NCBI GenBank assembly: GCA_007131555.1 | Contig: SLQH01000074.1 | Coordinates: forward strand, 1 to 12,960 | Length of the DNA: 12,960 bases | Direction of reading: 5' to 3' | Source: Planctomycetota bacterium | GTDB lineage: Bacteria > Planctomycetota > UBA11346 | Shown here: piece after piece, positions 1 to 7,554 of the stretch | How positions within the stretch are numbered: position 1 is the stretch's first letter | Layout of the letters: every line of letters begins with the position of its first letter | Notes under the pieces: model-generated | What the model was told of the DNA's origin: nothing | Databases searched by the model: none | Seen by the model: the letters and a program-made list of their open reading frames with translations, nothing else | Translations under genes and position numbers: made by a program

Positions 1-115
1 ACATGACCGCCGCTGGTCATCGCGGCACCGAGACCATCATCTTATAAATCCGATACAACAAAAGCAGGCTGTTGTTCAATGGTTGGTGGTCATGGACAGA
101 GGTCTGTGAGCGGGA
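1..115. other. Left-edge non-coding stretch
   Basis: This lies downstream of the HEAT-repeat gene on the minus strand, and no coding frame is supported. It holds two small inverted repeats. ATGACC/GGTCAT at 3-8 and 15-20 has a 6-base loop, and ACAACA/TGTTGT at 55-60 and 70-75 has a 9-base loop. Either could help end transcription of the minus-strand operon, but neither is followed by a clear T-run, so no terminator is called. Confidence 0.3.
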
Positions 116-1153
116 TCATGGGGCGCTGTTGCCCAGGGCCGCCCTGGCTGCAGAAGCAACAGCTTCGTGATCGTCCTCAGCGGCCGCCTGGAGCGCGGCG
201 CGGGCGCGATCATCCTGGGCAGCAATGCGACCCAGGGCGATGCAGGCCTGTCGGCGGGCATTGTGATAGTCATGGCCGGTGGCGATGCGGGCCAGGACCG
301 GGATGGCGGCTTCGGCGGCAGAGCCGATTTCCCCCAGGCTCTGGGCGCTGCGGGCCACGAACCAGCGGTCATGTCCGGGTTCGGCCTGGCTGATCAGCCA
401 GGGCACGGCCTCGGCTGCCGCCGGTCCACAGGCCCCGAAGGTTTCGATCATGGCCCACTGTCGCCGGCGATCTGTTTCGTCCTCGGCCAGGCTCAGCAAT
501 TGCGCCACAGCAGCCGGACCGATCTGGCCCAGGGCCCGGCGCGAGTCATTGCATAGGGCGATGCGCTCCAGCAGCTCGGCGATGGCTGGTTCCGCCGCTG
601 GGCCGATGTTCCCCAGGGCCTGGGCCGCATATCTGGCCGCCATGCTGTCGGGGTAATCCTGCAGGCAGGAGATGAGCGCCTCCAGGGCCGGTTCAGCTGC
701 CGCGCCCATCCGCGACAGGGCCCACGCCGACCATCGCCGCGTGGCCGAATCGGTCATGGTGCGGCGTACCAGCAAGGTACCCAGATGGCCCGCCGCCGAT
801 CCTGCCGGTTCTCCCATCAGGCCGAGGGCCTGGGCGGCAAACAGATTACGGTGATAGTCTTCAGTCTGCAGCGATTCGATCAGTCCCGGTAGGGCAGTGG
901 GGCCGATGGCAGCCAGGGTGGCGGCGGCATTGGTCCGAACGTCCCAGTACTGGTCACTCAGGCCCTTGAGCAGCAGAGGCATGGCCGGTTCAGCCCGGGC
1001 TCCGAGGTCGCGCAACTGAGCGGAGGCCTTGATGCGGCTCCTGACATCAGCGGAATCCAGGGCTGGAGCGATATCCATCACCTGGACCTCAGTTGCCGGC
1101 AAGAGAAATACCCAACCGATCAGCAGCAGATAGCGCATCGGATTTTCCCGCAT
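116..1153 (-). CDS. Exported HEAT-repeat protein
   Basis: The protein has about 345 residues. A short hydrophobic N-terminus (MRYLLLIGWVFLLPA) looks like a signal peptide or anchor, and the rest is helical repeats of about 30-37 residues. Recurring signatures are AAxxLGxIGPAA, AAQALGxxGxxA and ALxxLxxxL, typical of HEAT/PBS-lyase-like repeats; about eight can be counted. Such repeats form a curved solenoid that binds other proteins, and no catalytic motif is visible. The frame stays open to 1390, but that part overlaps the protease gene and lies before the hydrophobic segment, so ATG 1153 is preferred, with a GGGATGG stretch upstream; ATG 1138 is a close alternative. It is the last gene of the minus-strand operon, 178 bases after the HtrA-like gene. 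A role as a scaffold or adaptor for the proteases is inference from position. Confidence 0.8.
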   Translation of the reverse strand: MRENPMRYLLLIGWVFLLPATEVQVMDIAPALDSADVRSRIKASAQLRDLGARAEPAMPLLLKGLSDQYWDVRTNAAATLAAIGPTALPGLIESLQTEDYHRNLFAAQALGLMGEPAGSAAGHLGTLLVRRTMTDSATRRWSAWALSRMGAAAEPALEALISCLQDYPDSMAARYAAQALGNIGPAAEPAIAELLERIALCNDSRRALGQIGPAAVAQLLSLAEDETDRRRQWAMIETFGACGPAAAEAVPWLISQAEPGHDRWFVARSAQSLGEIGSAAEAAIPVLARIATGHDYHNARRQACIALGRIAAQDDRARAALQAAAEDDHEAVASAARAALGNSAP

Positions 1154-1223
1154 GTTGAGGAGTCCATCCCTTACAGACTCCCATGGATTCAAGGAATGGC
1201 GTCGCAGAGTGCATGAGGCCGAA

Positions 1224-1276
1224 GTGCCTTCTGGCACCATGGCATTGTCATCTGCTACGTGGTCATGGCCATGGTG
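1224..1276. repeat. Overlapping inverted repeats in the protease-HEAT gap
   Basis: In the 178-base gap, CACCATGGC at 1235-1243 pairs perfectly with GCCATGGTG at 1268-1276 across a 24-base loop. A second hairpin, GTGCC/GGCAC with a TTCT loop at 1224-1237, shares its right arm with the left arm of the first, so the two cannot form together. No T-run follows on the minus strand. It could be an RNA-processing or stability element between the two cistrons, or chance. Confidence 0.35.
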
Positions 1277-1331
1277 TTGAAGACTTGTCGCCGCGCCCGA
1301 TGGCTGTTGCAGCACTGCTGACCGGTGCGCT

Positions 1332-2573
1332 TCAGGGCCGCACGCCTTCAGGAATGAGATGGAGTGTGACCTGGCGTTGGCCATCGTCATCAGTCACGGT
1401 CACGGTGATGTCATCGCCAATGCCGTGCCCCAACAGGGCGCGGTGGATGTCGAGGCGGGTGGCGATAGGCCGGTCGTTGATGCGTAGTAGAGATTGGCCA
1501 GGGCGGAGGGCGGCGGCGGCGGCGGGGCTGTCGTCATCTACGGTGCTGATGACCTGGGCTGTCTGCTCGGCCTGGGGATCGGCAGCGAAGTGCAGGCCAT
1601 GCCAGGGTCGACCGGGGATGTCGTGACGACTCACGGCAATCTCCTGCTCGAGGATCTGGTCATCACGTTGCAGGGTGACCGTGACCCTGCGTCCGGGCGT
1701 CCAGGGATGACTGGAGAAGGCCCCTTCGGCGGCGATGACGCTGAATACCGGTCGCCCGTCGATGGTCAGCAGGCGGTCGCCCGGACGCAGGCTGTCATCA
1801 TCGCCGGCCACGCTGACCGTGACGCCCTCTGCGTCATCGCTCAGGCTGAGCCCGGTCGGGGGAGCCGTACGATGGACGTAGCGTCCGTTTCCGGTCTTCA
1901 GGGCCGGGATGAAGGCCGCCAGTTGGCGACAGCTGATGGCGATGCCGACGCCGCTGTTGACCCGCATGCCGGTGCGGGTGCGGATCTGGCCGTTGATGCC
2001 CACCAGGCGACCTGCGATATCCAGCAGGGGGCCGCCGCTGTTGCCGGGGTTGAGGGCGGCATCGGTCTGGATGGCATCGCTGTAGCTGTCGCGGACCACG
2101 CCGATGGCGCTGATGATCCCATGGCTGAGGCTGGGGGTGTTGTCGATGTCGCCCAAGGCGAAGGGGTTGCCGATGGCGAAGACCGGCTGCCCGAGTTGCA
2201 GGGTGTTGTGTTTGGCCAGGGAGACATGGACGAAGGGGTCGCTGTCATCGGTCTCGATGCGTAGCAGGCTGATGTCACCTACCGGATCGCTGCCCAGAAC
2301 CCGGGCCAGGACATTGCGGCCATCGGCAAAGCGCAGGCGCCAGCTATGACGACCAGCAGTGACATGATGATTGCTGAGTACCAGACCATCGGCACTGATC
2401 ACGGCCCCACTGCCTGAGGCCACGAAGACATAGGATTCCTGGAGCAGGGCGGCAACGTGCCGACGTTGCTGGCGATAATGGTCGAGGGTCGGATCCATGG
2501 CCCCAGCAAGAGAGGCCAGCAGCAGCAGGCCAAGCACAGGCAGCAGATTCGGCCTGATCCGCTCAACGGCCAT
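1332..2573 (-). CDS. HtrA/Deg-like serine protease with two PDZ domains
   Basis: The 413-residue protein starts with a signal peptide (PVLGLLLLASLAGA, residues 12-25) and is expected in the periplasm or cell envelope. The chymotrypsin-fold protease domain spans about 45-230 with all three catalytic residues: His70 in LSNHHV, Asp100 in DPVGDISLL, and Ser179 in NPGNSGGPL. Supporting motifs are IGNPF at 134-138 and the SGVGIAI loop. Two PDZ-like domains follow, at about 240-312 and 325-410, each with a hydrophobic strand then LRPGD or LRPGQ and INDRP or IDGRP. This is the DegP/DegQ layout, whose members degrade or refold damaged exported proteins. The start overlaps the end of the upstream pseudoprotease gene by 11 bases, so the two are probably translated in a coupled way. 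NHHV replaces the usual NAHV, which leaves the catalytic His in place. Confidence 0.92.
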   Translation of the reverse strand: MAVERIRPNLLPVLGLLLLASLAGAMDPTLDHYRQQRRHVAALLQESYVFVASGSGAVISADGLVLSNHHVTAGRHSWRLRFADGRNVLARVLGSDPVGDISLLRIETDDSDPFVHVSLAKHNTLQLGQPVFAIGNPFALGDIDNTPSLSHGIISAIGVVRDSYSDAIQTDAALNPGNSGGPLLDIAGRLVGINGQIRTRTGMRVNSGVGIAISCRQLAAFIPALKTGNGRYVHRTAPPTGLSLSDDAEGVTVSVAGDDDSLRPGDRLLTIDGRPVFSVIAAEGAFSSHPWTPGRRVTVTLQRDDQILEQEIAVSRHDIPGRPWHGLHFAADPQAEQTAQVISTVDDDSPAAAAALRPGQSLLRINDRPIATRLDIHRALLGHGIGDDITVTVTDDDGQRQVTLHLIPEGVRP

Positions 2574-4320
2574 CGAAGATCTCCAAGGTGACCTCCAGGA
2601 TCAGGGTGTCGTCATCTCGTTCCAGGCCCACTTGTACCCTGTCCTGGGCCTGACGACCGACCAGGAGGCGTGAGATGTCAGCCGGCTCGCCGACGGGCCG
2701 TCCGTCAAGGGAGCGGATGCGGTCGCCGGGAAGGATGCCGGCGGCGGCGGCGCCGAGGTTGGGAATCACCCGCGTGACGGTGCCATCGCGATCCAGTTGG
2801 ACGCCAAGGCCGACGATGTCATGACGAGTGACTGTGTTGCCATCGACCAGTTCAGGCAGGACGGCCAGGATGGTGGCGCTGTCAACCAACATGCCGACTC
2901 CGGCATTGATGCCCCAGGGATAGTGTGGTCCGTGGTGGACGGTGATGGCCACGATGCCGTCGGCCAGATCCACCACCGGGGCCCCGAGGCTGGCATAATT
3001 GACCAGGGCGTCGGTCTGATGCAGGGCATGTACCGATTGGTGGCGGCGGCGTTGGGTGGCCGAGATCAGGCCGGTGGTCAGGGTCAGGTCATCGCTGTCC
3101 CGATGGCGGCCGATCACCGCCACCGGATCACCGGATTGCAGGCCGGGGTCGGGGTTCAGTGCCGCTGCCGTCAGGGGCAGGGGGCCATCGCTCTTGAGCA
3201 GGGCCAGATCGAGCAGCTGATGGCGGGCGTGGACCTGACATACGAGAGGAGATGCCGGCGGATCCAACAAGACCAGTCCATGCTCCGCATCGCCGTGGAG
3301 ATTGCTGGCGGCGGTCAGCAGGAGGCCCTGTTCGGCATCAATGACCAGGGCCGGTATCGCCTGATCGGTGTAGAACAGTTGCATGGCATGGTGATAACGC
3401 CCCCAGGCCTGTTCACGACTGCGGCGCAGGTAGGGCGGGGTGCGGTCGTCCAGGGGTGCCGGGCGGGGCGGCGCGGGCGGGTTGCCCGGCCCGCGCGGCC
3501 GCTGCATGGCCACCAGCACGGTGGCGGAGGCGGCCTCGCGGGCGGCTGCCAGCAGGGCGGCGTTGATGGGGTCGATGTCGCTGTCAGCGCTGGCCAGGGG
3601 CAGCTCCAGGTCAAGATCGGCCAGGATGTCGGCGATCGGGATGGCGGTGCCGACCCGACGGGGCCGGGCCAGGCCCAGGCTTACCAGGGCCACCACCCGC
3701 CCGGCGTCATCGAGCAGCGGGCCACCCTGGTTGCCGTCGTTGATGGCGGCGGTGGTCTCGAAGACTGGCCCCCGATACTGGCTGAGCTCTGCTCCCAGAC
3801 GCCCGCGCATGGGTGGTTCATCGGCTGGGATGACGTAGTGGCCGCTGATGATGCCCCGGCTGATGGCCGGCCAACCATCGCTGGCCTGGGCGGCGAAGGG
3901 GTTGCCCATGGTCCATACCGTAGCGGCCAGCGGTGGTGCTGCGGCCAGTTGCGGAAGGGTCGGCAGGTCGCTTAGGCTTGGAATGGAGAACAGCACTGCC
4001 CCGGTCTGCGCGCCACGTTGCAGGACGGTGGCCTGGACCCGGCGACCGCGGGTCAGGATCAGGGTTGGCGAGTCGCCGGCGATGGCCTCGATCAGGCTCA
4101 GACCCAGGACCACATCATCATGGCTGGCGATCAGGATCCCGGCCCCACCCTGGGGTGGGTGCTGGCCGGCCTGGGGTTCAGCAACGGCCACCGCCACCAT
4201 GGCCTCGGCTGCCACCTCGAAGGCCGGAGCCGCCAGCGCCATCAGCAGCAGGCCGAGCAGGCGCAGGCAGACCCGCCGGCGGCGCTGGTCAGAAAATGGT
4301 CGCACGGCCTTCGGTCTCAT
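2563..4320 (-). CDS. Exported double trypsin-like pseudoprotease with PDZ domain
   Basis: This is a protein of 585 residues from ATG 4320; the frame is also open to a GTG at 4368. A basic N-terminus (RRRR) and a hydrophobic run at 19-40 form a signal peptide. Two HtrA-like folds follow. Domain 1 (about 58-240) keeps MGNPF and GNQGGPL, but Gln198 sits where the catalytic Ser should be, Leu76 at the His position and Thr106 at the Asp position. Domain 2 (about 320-490) keeps the Asp equivalent (LLDLALL, Asp371), while His is replaced by Ser339 (LLLTAASN) and Ser by Leu445 (NYASLGAP). A PDZ domain lies at about 503-582 (ILPGDRIRSLDGRP). The fold is recognisable but both sites look non-catalytic, which suggests a binding or regulatory partner, perhaps of the active protease encoded next. 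It overlaps aroDE by about 32 bases. The substitutions are seen; lack of activity is inferred. Confidence 0.85.
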   Translation of the reverse strand: MRPKAVRPFSDQRRRRVCLRLLGLLLMALAAPAFEVAAEAMVAVAVAEPQAGQHPPQGGAGILIASHDDVVLGLSLIEAIAGDSPTLILTRGRRVQATVLQRGAQTGAVLFSIPSLSDLPTLPQLAAAPPLAATVWTMGNPFAAQASDGWPAISRGIISGHYVIPADEPPMRGRLGAELSQYRGPVFETTAAINDGNQGGPLLDDAGRVVALVSLGLARPRRVGTAIPIADILADLDLELPLASADSDIDPINAALLAAAREAASATVLVAMQRPRGPGNPPAPPRPAPLDDRTPPYLRRSREQAWGRYHHAMQLFYTDQAIPALVIDAEQGLLLTAASNLHGDAEHGLVLLDPPASPLVCQVHARHQLLDLALLKSDGPLPLTAAALNPDPGLQSGDPVAVIGRHRDSDDLTLTTGLISATQRRRHQSVHALHQTDALVNYASLGAPVVDLADGIVAITVHHGPHYPWGINAGVGMLVDSATILAVLPELVDGNTVTRHDIVGLGVQLDRDGTVTRVIPNLGAAAAGILPGDRIRSLDGRPVGEPADISRLLVGRQAQDRVQVGLERDDDTLILEVTLEIFDGR

Positions 4321-5839
4321 GACGCAACTGGGTGGTCCAGCGGGTACCCAGGCCCTCCAGGGCGGCACGATGCATGCGGGCCAGCGGTGCGGCGATGCCG
4401 GTCCACAACTGGTACTGGCCGGCGGCTTGCTGTTCGAGCATGCTCAGACCACAGACCGTGGCGGCCCCGGCATCGGCGGCATCGCGCAGCAGGCAGGTCT
4501 CCAGGGGTGTATAGACGGTGTCGAAGACCACGCTGTCCTGGCGATGGGCGGTAGCCGGCCAGGGACTGGTGTCTGGGTCATTCATGCCCACCGAGGTGGC
4601 ATTGACCAGGATGTCGTAGGGGATCTCGTGGGCCTTGTCCTGACTCAGCCAGGCGCAGTCGAGGGTTGCCGCCAGGGCCTGGGCGCGGGCTTCGGTGCGA
4701 TTGACAATGATCACCTCGCAGCCGGCCTGACGCAGGGCATAGGCCACGGCATGGCCCACGCCCCCGGCTCCCAGGACCAGGGCCCGCCGACTGCACAGGG
4801 GGCGGATGGTCTCCTCCAGACAGGTGATCACCGCTGGGGCATCGGTATTGGCCCCCACGCTGGAACCATTCTCGCGCCGGAAGATGGTGTTCATGGCCCC
4901 GATGGCCCGCACCGGATCCTCGACATCATCGACGCTGTCGAGCAGGGCTCCCTTGTGCGGGATGGTGATCGACAGGCCGTCAATCCAGCCGCCGCAGGCC
5001 TTCCAGAAGGCGCCGGCATCGCTGGCCCGAAAGGGGACGTAGACGGCATCGATACCGTGGTGGGCGAAGGCGGCGTTGTGCATGGCCGGCGACAGGCTGT
5101 GTCCCACCGGATCGCCCAGGACGCCGAAGATGCAGGTCTCAGGGCCCTGGGCGGCGACGCGATACATGCGGGTCAGGTCGCGGACCGTGGGTTGCCCTGG
5201 AGCCGAGCCGCGCATGTCGCTGGCCAGGCGGGCGAAGGTCATGGCCGCACCCCAGGCTCCGGCCAGGACCCGACTGGGGAAGCCGAACTCGCCCATGCCC
5301 AGGGCGATCAGGCCCCGGCTGCGATCCCGCTGGGGCGCGAAGCGGCCATGACGGGCGCAAAGCTCAGCCAGCACATCAAGATCGGCGGCGTCGCCGGGAC
5401 TGACCGCAACCTTGGCGATATCGGCCTTGGCCGCGAACATGTCTCGGACGATCTGGTCCAGATCACCCCCCATGCCCTGGAAGTCATGATGGCTGAGGAT
5501 CAAGCGGGCCTGGCTGGGGGCCTGTCCAAAGGCAGCGTAACAGGCCAGTTCGACATCAATGTAGGCGGCACCAGCGGCATCTGCTCGGCGCAGCAGGTCG
5601 AGACGCTGCTCTTCATCACCGTCCCAGTCTCCACCCTGGGCCGCCAGACGATTGGTGACGATCACCGGCAGTGGCCACTCACGGATGCAGGCCAGCAGAG
5701 CCAGGGGATCGGCCCCCTGGTGTACACAGCTGTCCAGACGCAACTCGACAAGATCAGCATGCTCAGCCCTGGCCCGATAAACCAGACGTTCCACCTCGCC
5801 AACGCTGTGGCCGCTTACCGGGATGATGATCCGACTCAT
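4289..5839 (-). CDS. aroDE: Bifunctional 3-dehydroquinate dehydratase / shikimate dehydrogenase
   Basis: This 516-residue cytoplasmic enzyme carries out steps three and four of the shikimate pathway: 3-dehydroquinate to 3-dehydroshikimate, then NADPH-dependent reduction to shikimate. Residues 1-225 are a type I (Schiff-base) dehydroquinase with VELRLD at 31-36, catalytic His118 in LSHHDF and the Schiff-base Lys143 in IAKVAVSP. Residues 235-516 are AroE, with the shikimate-binding SLSP at 248-251, catalytic Lys296 in TIPHKG, Asp333 in GANTDA, the nucleotide-binding GAGGVG at 357-362, and NRT at 380-382 that contacts the NADP phosphate. All key residues are present, so both halves should be active. 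The same domain order is known from plants and Chlamydia. It is the first gene of the minus-strand operon. No Shine-Dalgarno is obvious at ATG 5839, but the methionine falls directly before the usual first beta-strand. Confidence 0.95.
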   Translation of the reverse strand: MSRIIIPVSGHSVGEVERLVYRARAEHADLVELRLDSCVHQGADPLALLACIREWPLPVIVTNRLAAQGGDWDGDEEQRLDLLRRADAAGAAYIDVELACYAAFGQAPSQARLILSHHDFQGMGGDLDQIVRDMFAAKADIAKVAVSPGDAADLDVLAELCARHGRFAPQRDRSRGLIALGMGEFGFPSRVLAGAWGAAMTFARLASDMRGSAPGQPTVRDLTRMYRVAAQGPETCIFGVLGDPVGHSLSPAMHNAAFAHHGIDAVYVPFRASDAGAFWKACGGWIDGLSITIPHKGALLDSVDDVEDPVRAIGAMNTIFRRENGSSVGANTDAPAVITCLEETIRPLCSRRALVLGAGGVGHAVAYALRQAGCEVIIVNRTEARAQALAATLDCAWLSQDKAHEIPYDILVNATSVGMNDPDTSPWPATAHRQDSVVFDTVYTPLETCLLRDAADAGAATVCGLSMLEQQAAGQYQLWTGIAAPLARMHRAALEGLGTRWTTQLRHETEGRATIF

Positions 5840-5953
5840 ACTGGCATTCTTGCAGTCCTTTGGCGCTGTCCAAACACCATCTGCGTCAGGTCATCGTGGA
5901 TGTGCGCGACAGGTTCCTGAGCGCCACCGATGGGTGTTGAGGAGGAAGCCACG

Positions 5954-6019
5954 ATGCAGGCTGATCCTAAATCCGGCTGTAGGCTGGAGATTATAGGGTT
6001 GCTGTACGATGCGATATAG
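5954..6019 (+). CDS. Possible 21-residue small ORF or leader peptide
   Basis: ATG 5954 is preceded by AGGAGGA at 5940-5946 with a 7-base spacer, the best ribosome binding site in the window. The frame encodes MQADPKSGCRLEIIGLLYDA followed by Ile and a TAG stop. A perfect hairpin begins 13 bases after the stop. The peptide resembles nothing known to me and has no run of one amino acid that would mark classical attenuation. It could be a small protein, an upstream leader ORF of the PstS-like gene (over 300 bases away, so unlikely to be directly coupled), or chance. The minus-strand TATAAT lies inside it. Confidence 0.25.
   Translation: MQADPKSGCRLEIIGLLYDAI
5990..5995 (-). promoter_or_regulatory. 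Candidate -10 box for the aroDE operon
   Basis: Read on the minus strand this is a perfect TATAAT, about 150 bases upstream of the aroDE start. The hexamer 17 bases further upstream is TATATC, a poor match to TTGACA, so the promoter is only a candidate. It would leave a 5' leader of roughly 140 bases. Confidence 0.3.
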
Positions 6020-6032
6020 ACGGATTCGGGCT

Positions 6033-6049
6033 TTCACCCAGAGGGTGAA
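6033..6049. repeat. Perfect 7-bp hairpin
   Basis: TTCACCC at 6033-6039 and GGGTGAA at 6043-6049 are exact inverted repeats with a 3-base loop (AGA). TTGTT follows on the plus strand, a weak U-tract, so it could end a short transcript that starts near the small ORF at 5954. It could also be an operator in the divergent promoter region. Confidence 0.4.
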
Positions 6050-6333
6050 TTGTTACTGACTACGTATATCCGCTTGAATAGCAATCCTATCGCCCAAGGT
6101 CCAAAGCCCAACTGCCGTTATTAGGACCATCGCCCGCCAATGCCCGCGGGCCAAGGCCTGGTGCTCCGAGTGGGATGCTGTGCGTTGCTTGACAAGCCCT
6201 GACGGGTACCTTGACTGCTGCTCACCTGGCAGTGTCATGCGGTAGGGGAGGCGTCCTCAGCCGTTCTCAAGATCTTGTTGAAGAAGGCCATGTTTGAGAT
6301 CATACGGCCCACACAACGCGACCGGAACCATCT

Positions 6334-6339
6334 GGGAGG
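6334..6339 (+). promoter_or_regulatory. Ribosome binding site that decides the start of the PstS-like gene
   Basis: GGGAGG ends 5 bases before ATG 6345. The same frame has an upstream start at 6294 without a comparable site, so 6345 is chosen. Confidence 0.7.
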
Positions 6340-6344
6340 ATGAC

Positions 6345-7532
6345 ATGAGCAGCGATCATCAGCGGGAAGCACCGACCATGATGCGGATCTGCTACGGCAT
6401 CCTGACCACCTGCGCACTGTGGTTCGTGACCTTCATCCTGGTCCTGCTGTTGGCCTTGTCTTCTTCCTCCCAGCGCCTGTATGTGCCGCTGGTGACGGGA
6501 TGTGCGGTGTTTCTGACCGTATGGCATTGGCTGGGGCTCCTGTCGTGGGTGTCCCAGCGGGTGCTCAATCGGGCCCTGGCCGGGGCTGGGATCGTGGTGC
6601 TCCTGATCCTGGTCGGTCATGGCATTCATGAGGCCTATCATGGGCACTTTGAGCAGGTGGAGGAGGTGGAGCCGGACCTGCGCCGCTATCGGCCCTTCTC
6701 GCGGTCAACCCAGTTGGCGACCCTGGACCAGCCGTCCACCCTGAGCCTGAGTGCACCGCTGCCCCGTCTGGATGGGGCGACGGCGCTCTATCCGGTGTAC
6801 GCCGCCTTTGTGCAGGCGGTGTTTCCGCAGGCAGACTACGATATTCATACCAGCGCAGTGCGTTGCTCCCGGACCGGGATGGCCTACGAGCGCCTGATCC
6901 GCCGCGAGACCGACATCATCTTCGTCGCCCGTCCTTCGCAGGCTCATCTGGCGATGGCCAGCGAACAGGGCGTATCGTTCCAGCTCACGCCGATCGGGCG
7001 CGAGGCCTTCGTGTTCTTTGTCAACCAGGACAATCCGGTCACCGGGCTGACTGCCGAGCAGATCCGCGACATCTACGATGGGACGTTGACCAACTGGCGC
7101 GATGTAGGGGGGGACAACCGTTCCATCCGGGCCTTCCAGCGTCCCGAGAACAGCGGCAGCCAGACCATGCTGCAACATCTGATGGAGGGCCGGCAGCTCA
7201 TGGCGGCCCCGACCGAGGATGTCGTCGGCGGCATGGGCGGCATCATCGCCCGCACCGCGAGCTACCGCAACTACCCCAATGCCATCGGCTACACCTTCCA
7301 TTTCTTTGCCACCGGGATGATCGCCAACAGCGATATCCGTCTCTTGGCCATTGACGGCGTCGATCCCAGCCCAGACAGCATCCGGGATGGTTCATACCCG
7401 TTCACCGCCAACTTCTATGCCGTCACCAGGGGTCATCACAGCGCCAATGTCCAGCGCTTGCTCGGCTGGATAGTGTCTGAACAGGGTCAGGAACTGGTCG
7501 AGAAGTCCGGCTACACGGCCATCGCCCCGTAA
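6345..7532 (+). CDS. Membrane-anchored PstS-like substrate-binding protein
   Basis: The 395-residue protein has an N-terminal membrane part and a C-terminal ligand-binding part. Hydrophobic segments lie at about 15-39, 44-68 and 77-93, so an N-in topology puts residues 95-395 outside the cytoplasmic membrane. From about 132 to the end it follows the phosphate-binding PstS/PBP-like family: LDGATALYPVYAAF at 142-155, NPVTGLTAEQIRDIYDG at 230-246, TNWRDVGG at 249-256, the likely anion-binding loop RPENSGSQT at 266-274, and GYTAI near the end. Usual PstS proteins are free or lipid-anchored and work with PstCAB; three membrane spans and no transporter genes nearby suggest a sensor or scavenging receptor instead. 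It lies 22 bases before the GNAT-fusion gene, probably in one transcript. The family is clear; that the ligand is phosphate is inferred. Confidence 0.85.
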   Translation: MSSDHQREAPTMMRICYGILTTCALWFVTFILVLLLALSSSSQRLYVPLVTGCAVFLTVWHWLGLLSWVSQRVLNRALAGAGIVVLLILVGHGIHEAYHGHFEQVEEVEPDLRRYRPFSRSTQLATLDQPSTLSLSAPLPRLDGATALYPVYAAFVQAVFPQADYDIHTSAVRCSRTGMAYERLIRRETDIIFVARPSQAHLAMASEQGVSFQLTPIGREAFVFFVNQDNPVTGLTAEQIRDIYDGTLTNWRDVGGDNRSIRAFQRPENSGSQTMLQHLMEGRQLMAAPTEDVVGGMGGIIARTASYRNYPNAIGYTFHFFATGMIANSDIRLLAIDGVDPSPDSIRDGSYPFTANFYAVTRGHHSANVQRLLGWIVSEQGQELVEKSGYTAIAP

Positions 7533-7554
7533 GGCCTCAGGATACCACCTGATC

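Larger units (their letters stand above)
5840..6344. other. Divergent intergenic region
   Basis: This 505-base stretch lies between aroDE (leftward) and the PstS-like gene (rightward), so it should carry promoters for both. Visible items, listed separately, are a minus-strand TATAAT, a 21-codon ORF with a strong ribosome binding site, and a 7-bp hairpin. It also has two perfect 10-bp palindromes, GCCCGCGGGC at 6142-6151 and CAAGATCTTG at 6268-6277, which are possible operators. TTGACA at 6189-6194 and TTGACT at 6211-6216 resemble plus-strand -35 boxes, but no good -10 follows at 16-18 bases. No RNA gene was recognised. Confidence 0.6.

Noticed and set aside
1154..1390. An N-terminal extension of the HEAT-repeat protein
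   Set aside because: It would overlap the end of the HtrA-like gene, is His/Ser-rich without structure, and would bury the signal-like segment. The start at 1153 is more likely.
2797..3975. A plus-strand open frame of 392 codons inside the pseudoprotease gene
   Set aside because: It is antisense to a clearly coding region and its translation is repetitive Gly/Gln/Asp without motifs.
3848..5920. A plus-strand open frame of 690 codons opposite aroDE and the pseudoprotease gene
   Set aside because: It lies antisense to two genes with full catalytic or fold motifs. Its translation is low-complexity Gly/Ala/Gln-rich with no domain, as expected from the strong third-position G+C bias.
6053..6238. 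A 61-codon minus-strand frame in the divergent region
   Set aside because: There is no ribosome binding site, it overlaps likely promoter sequence, and the product has no recognisable feature beyond one short hydrophobic run.
6226..6240. A Pho-box-like half site (TGTCAT) upstream of the PstS-like gene
   Set aside because: Only one half-site is present; the second copy needed for a Pho box at the standard spacing is missing.
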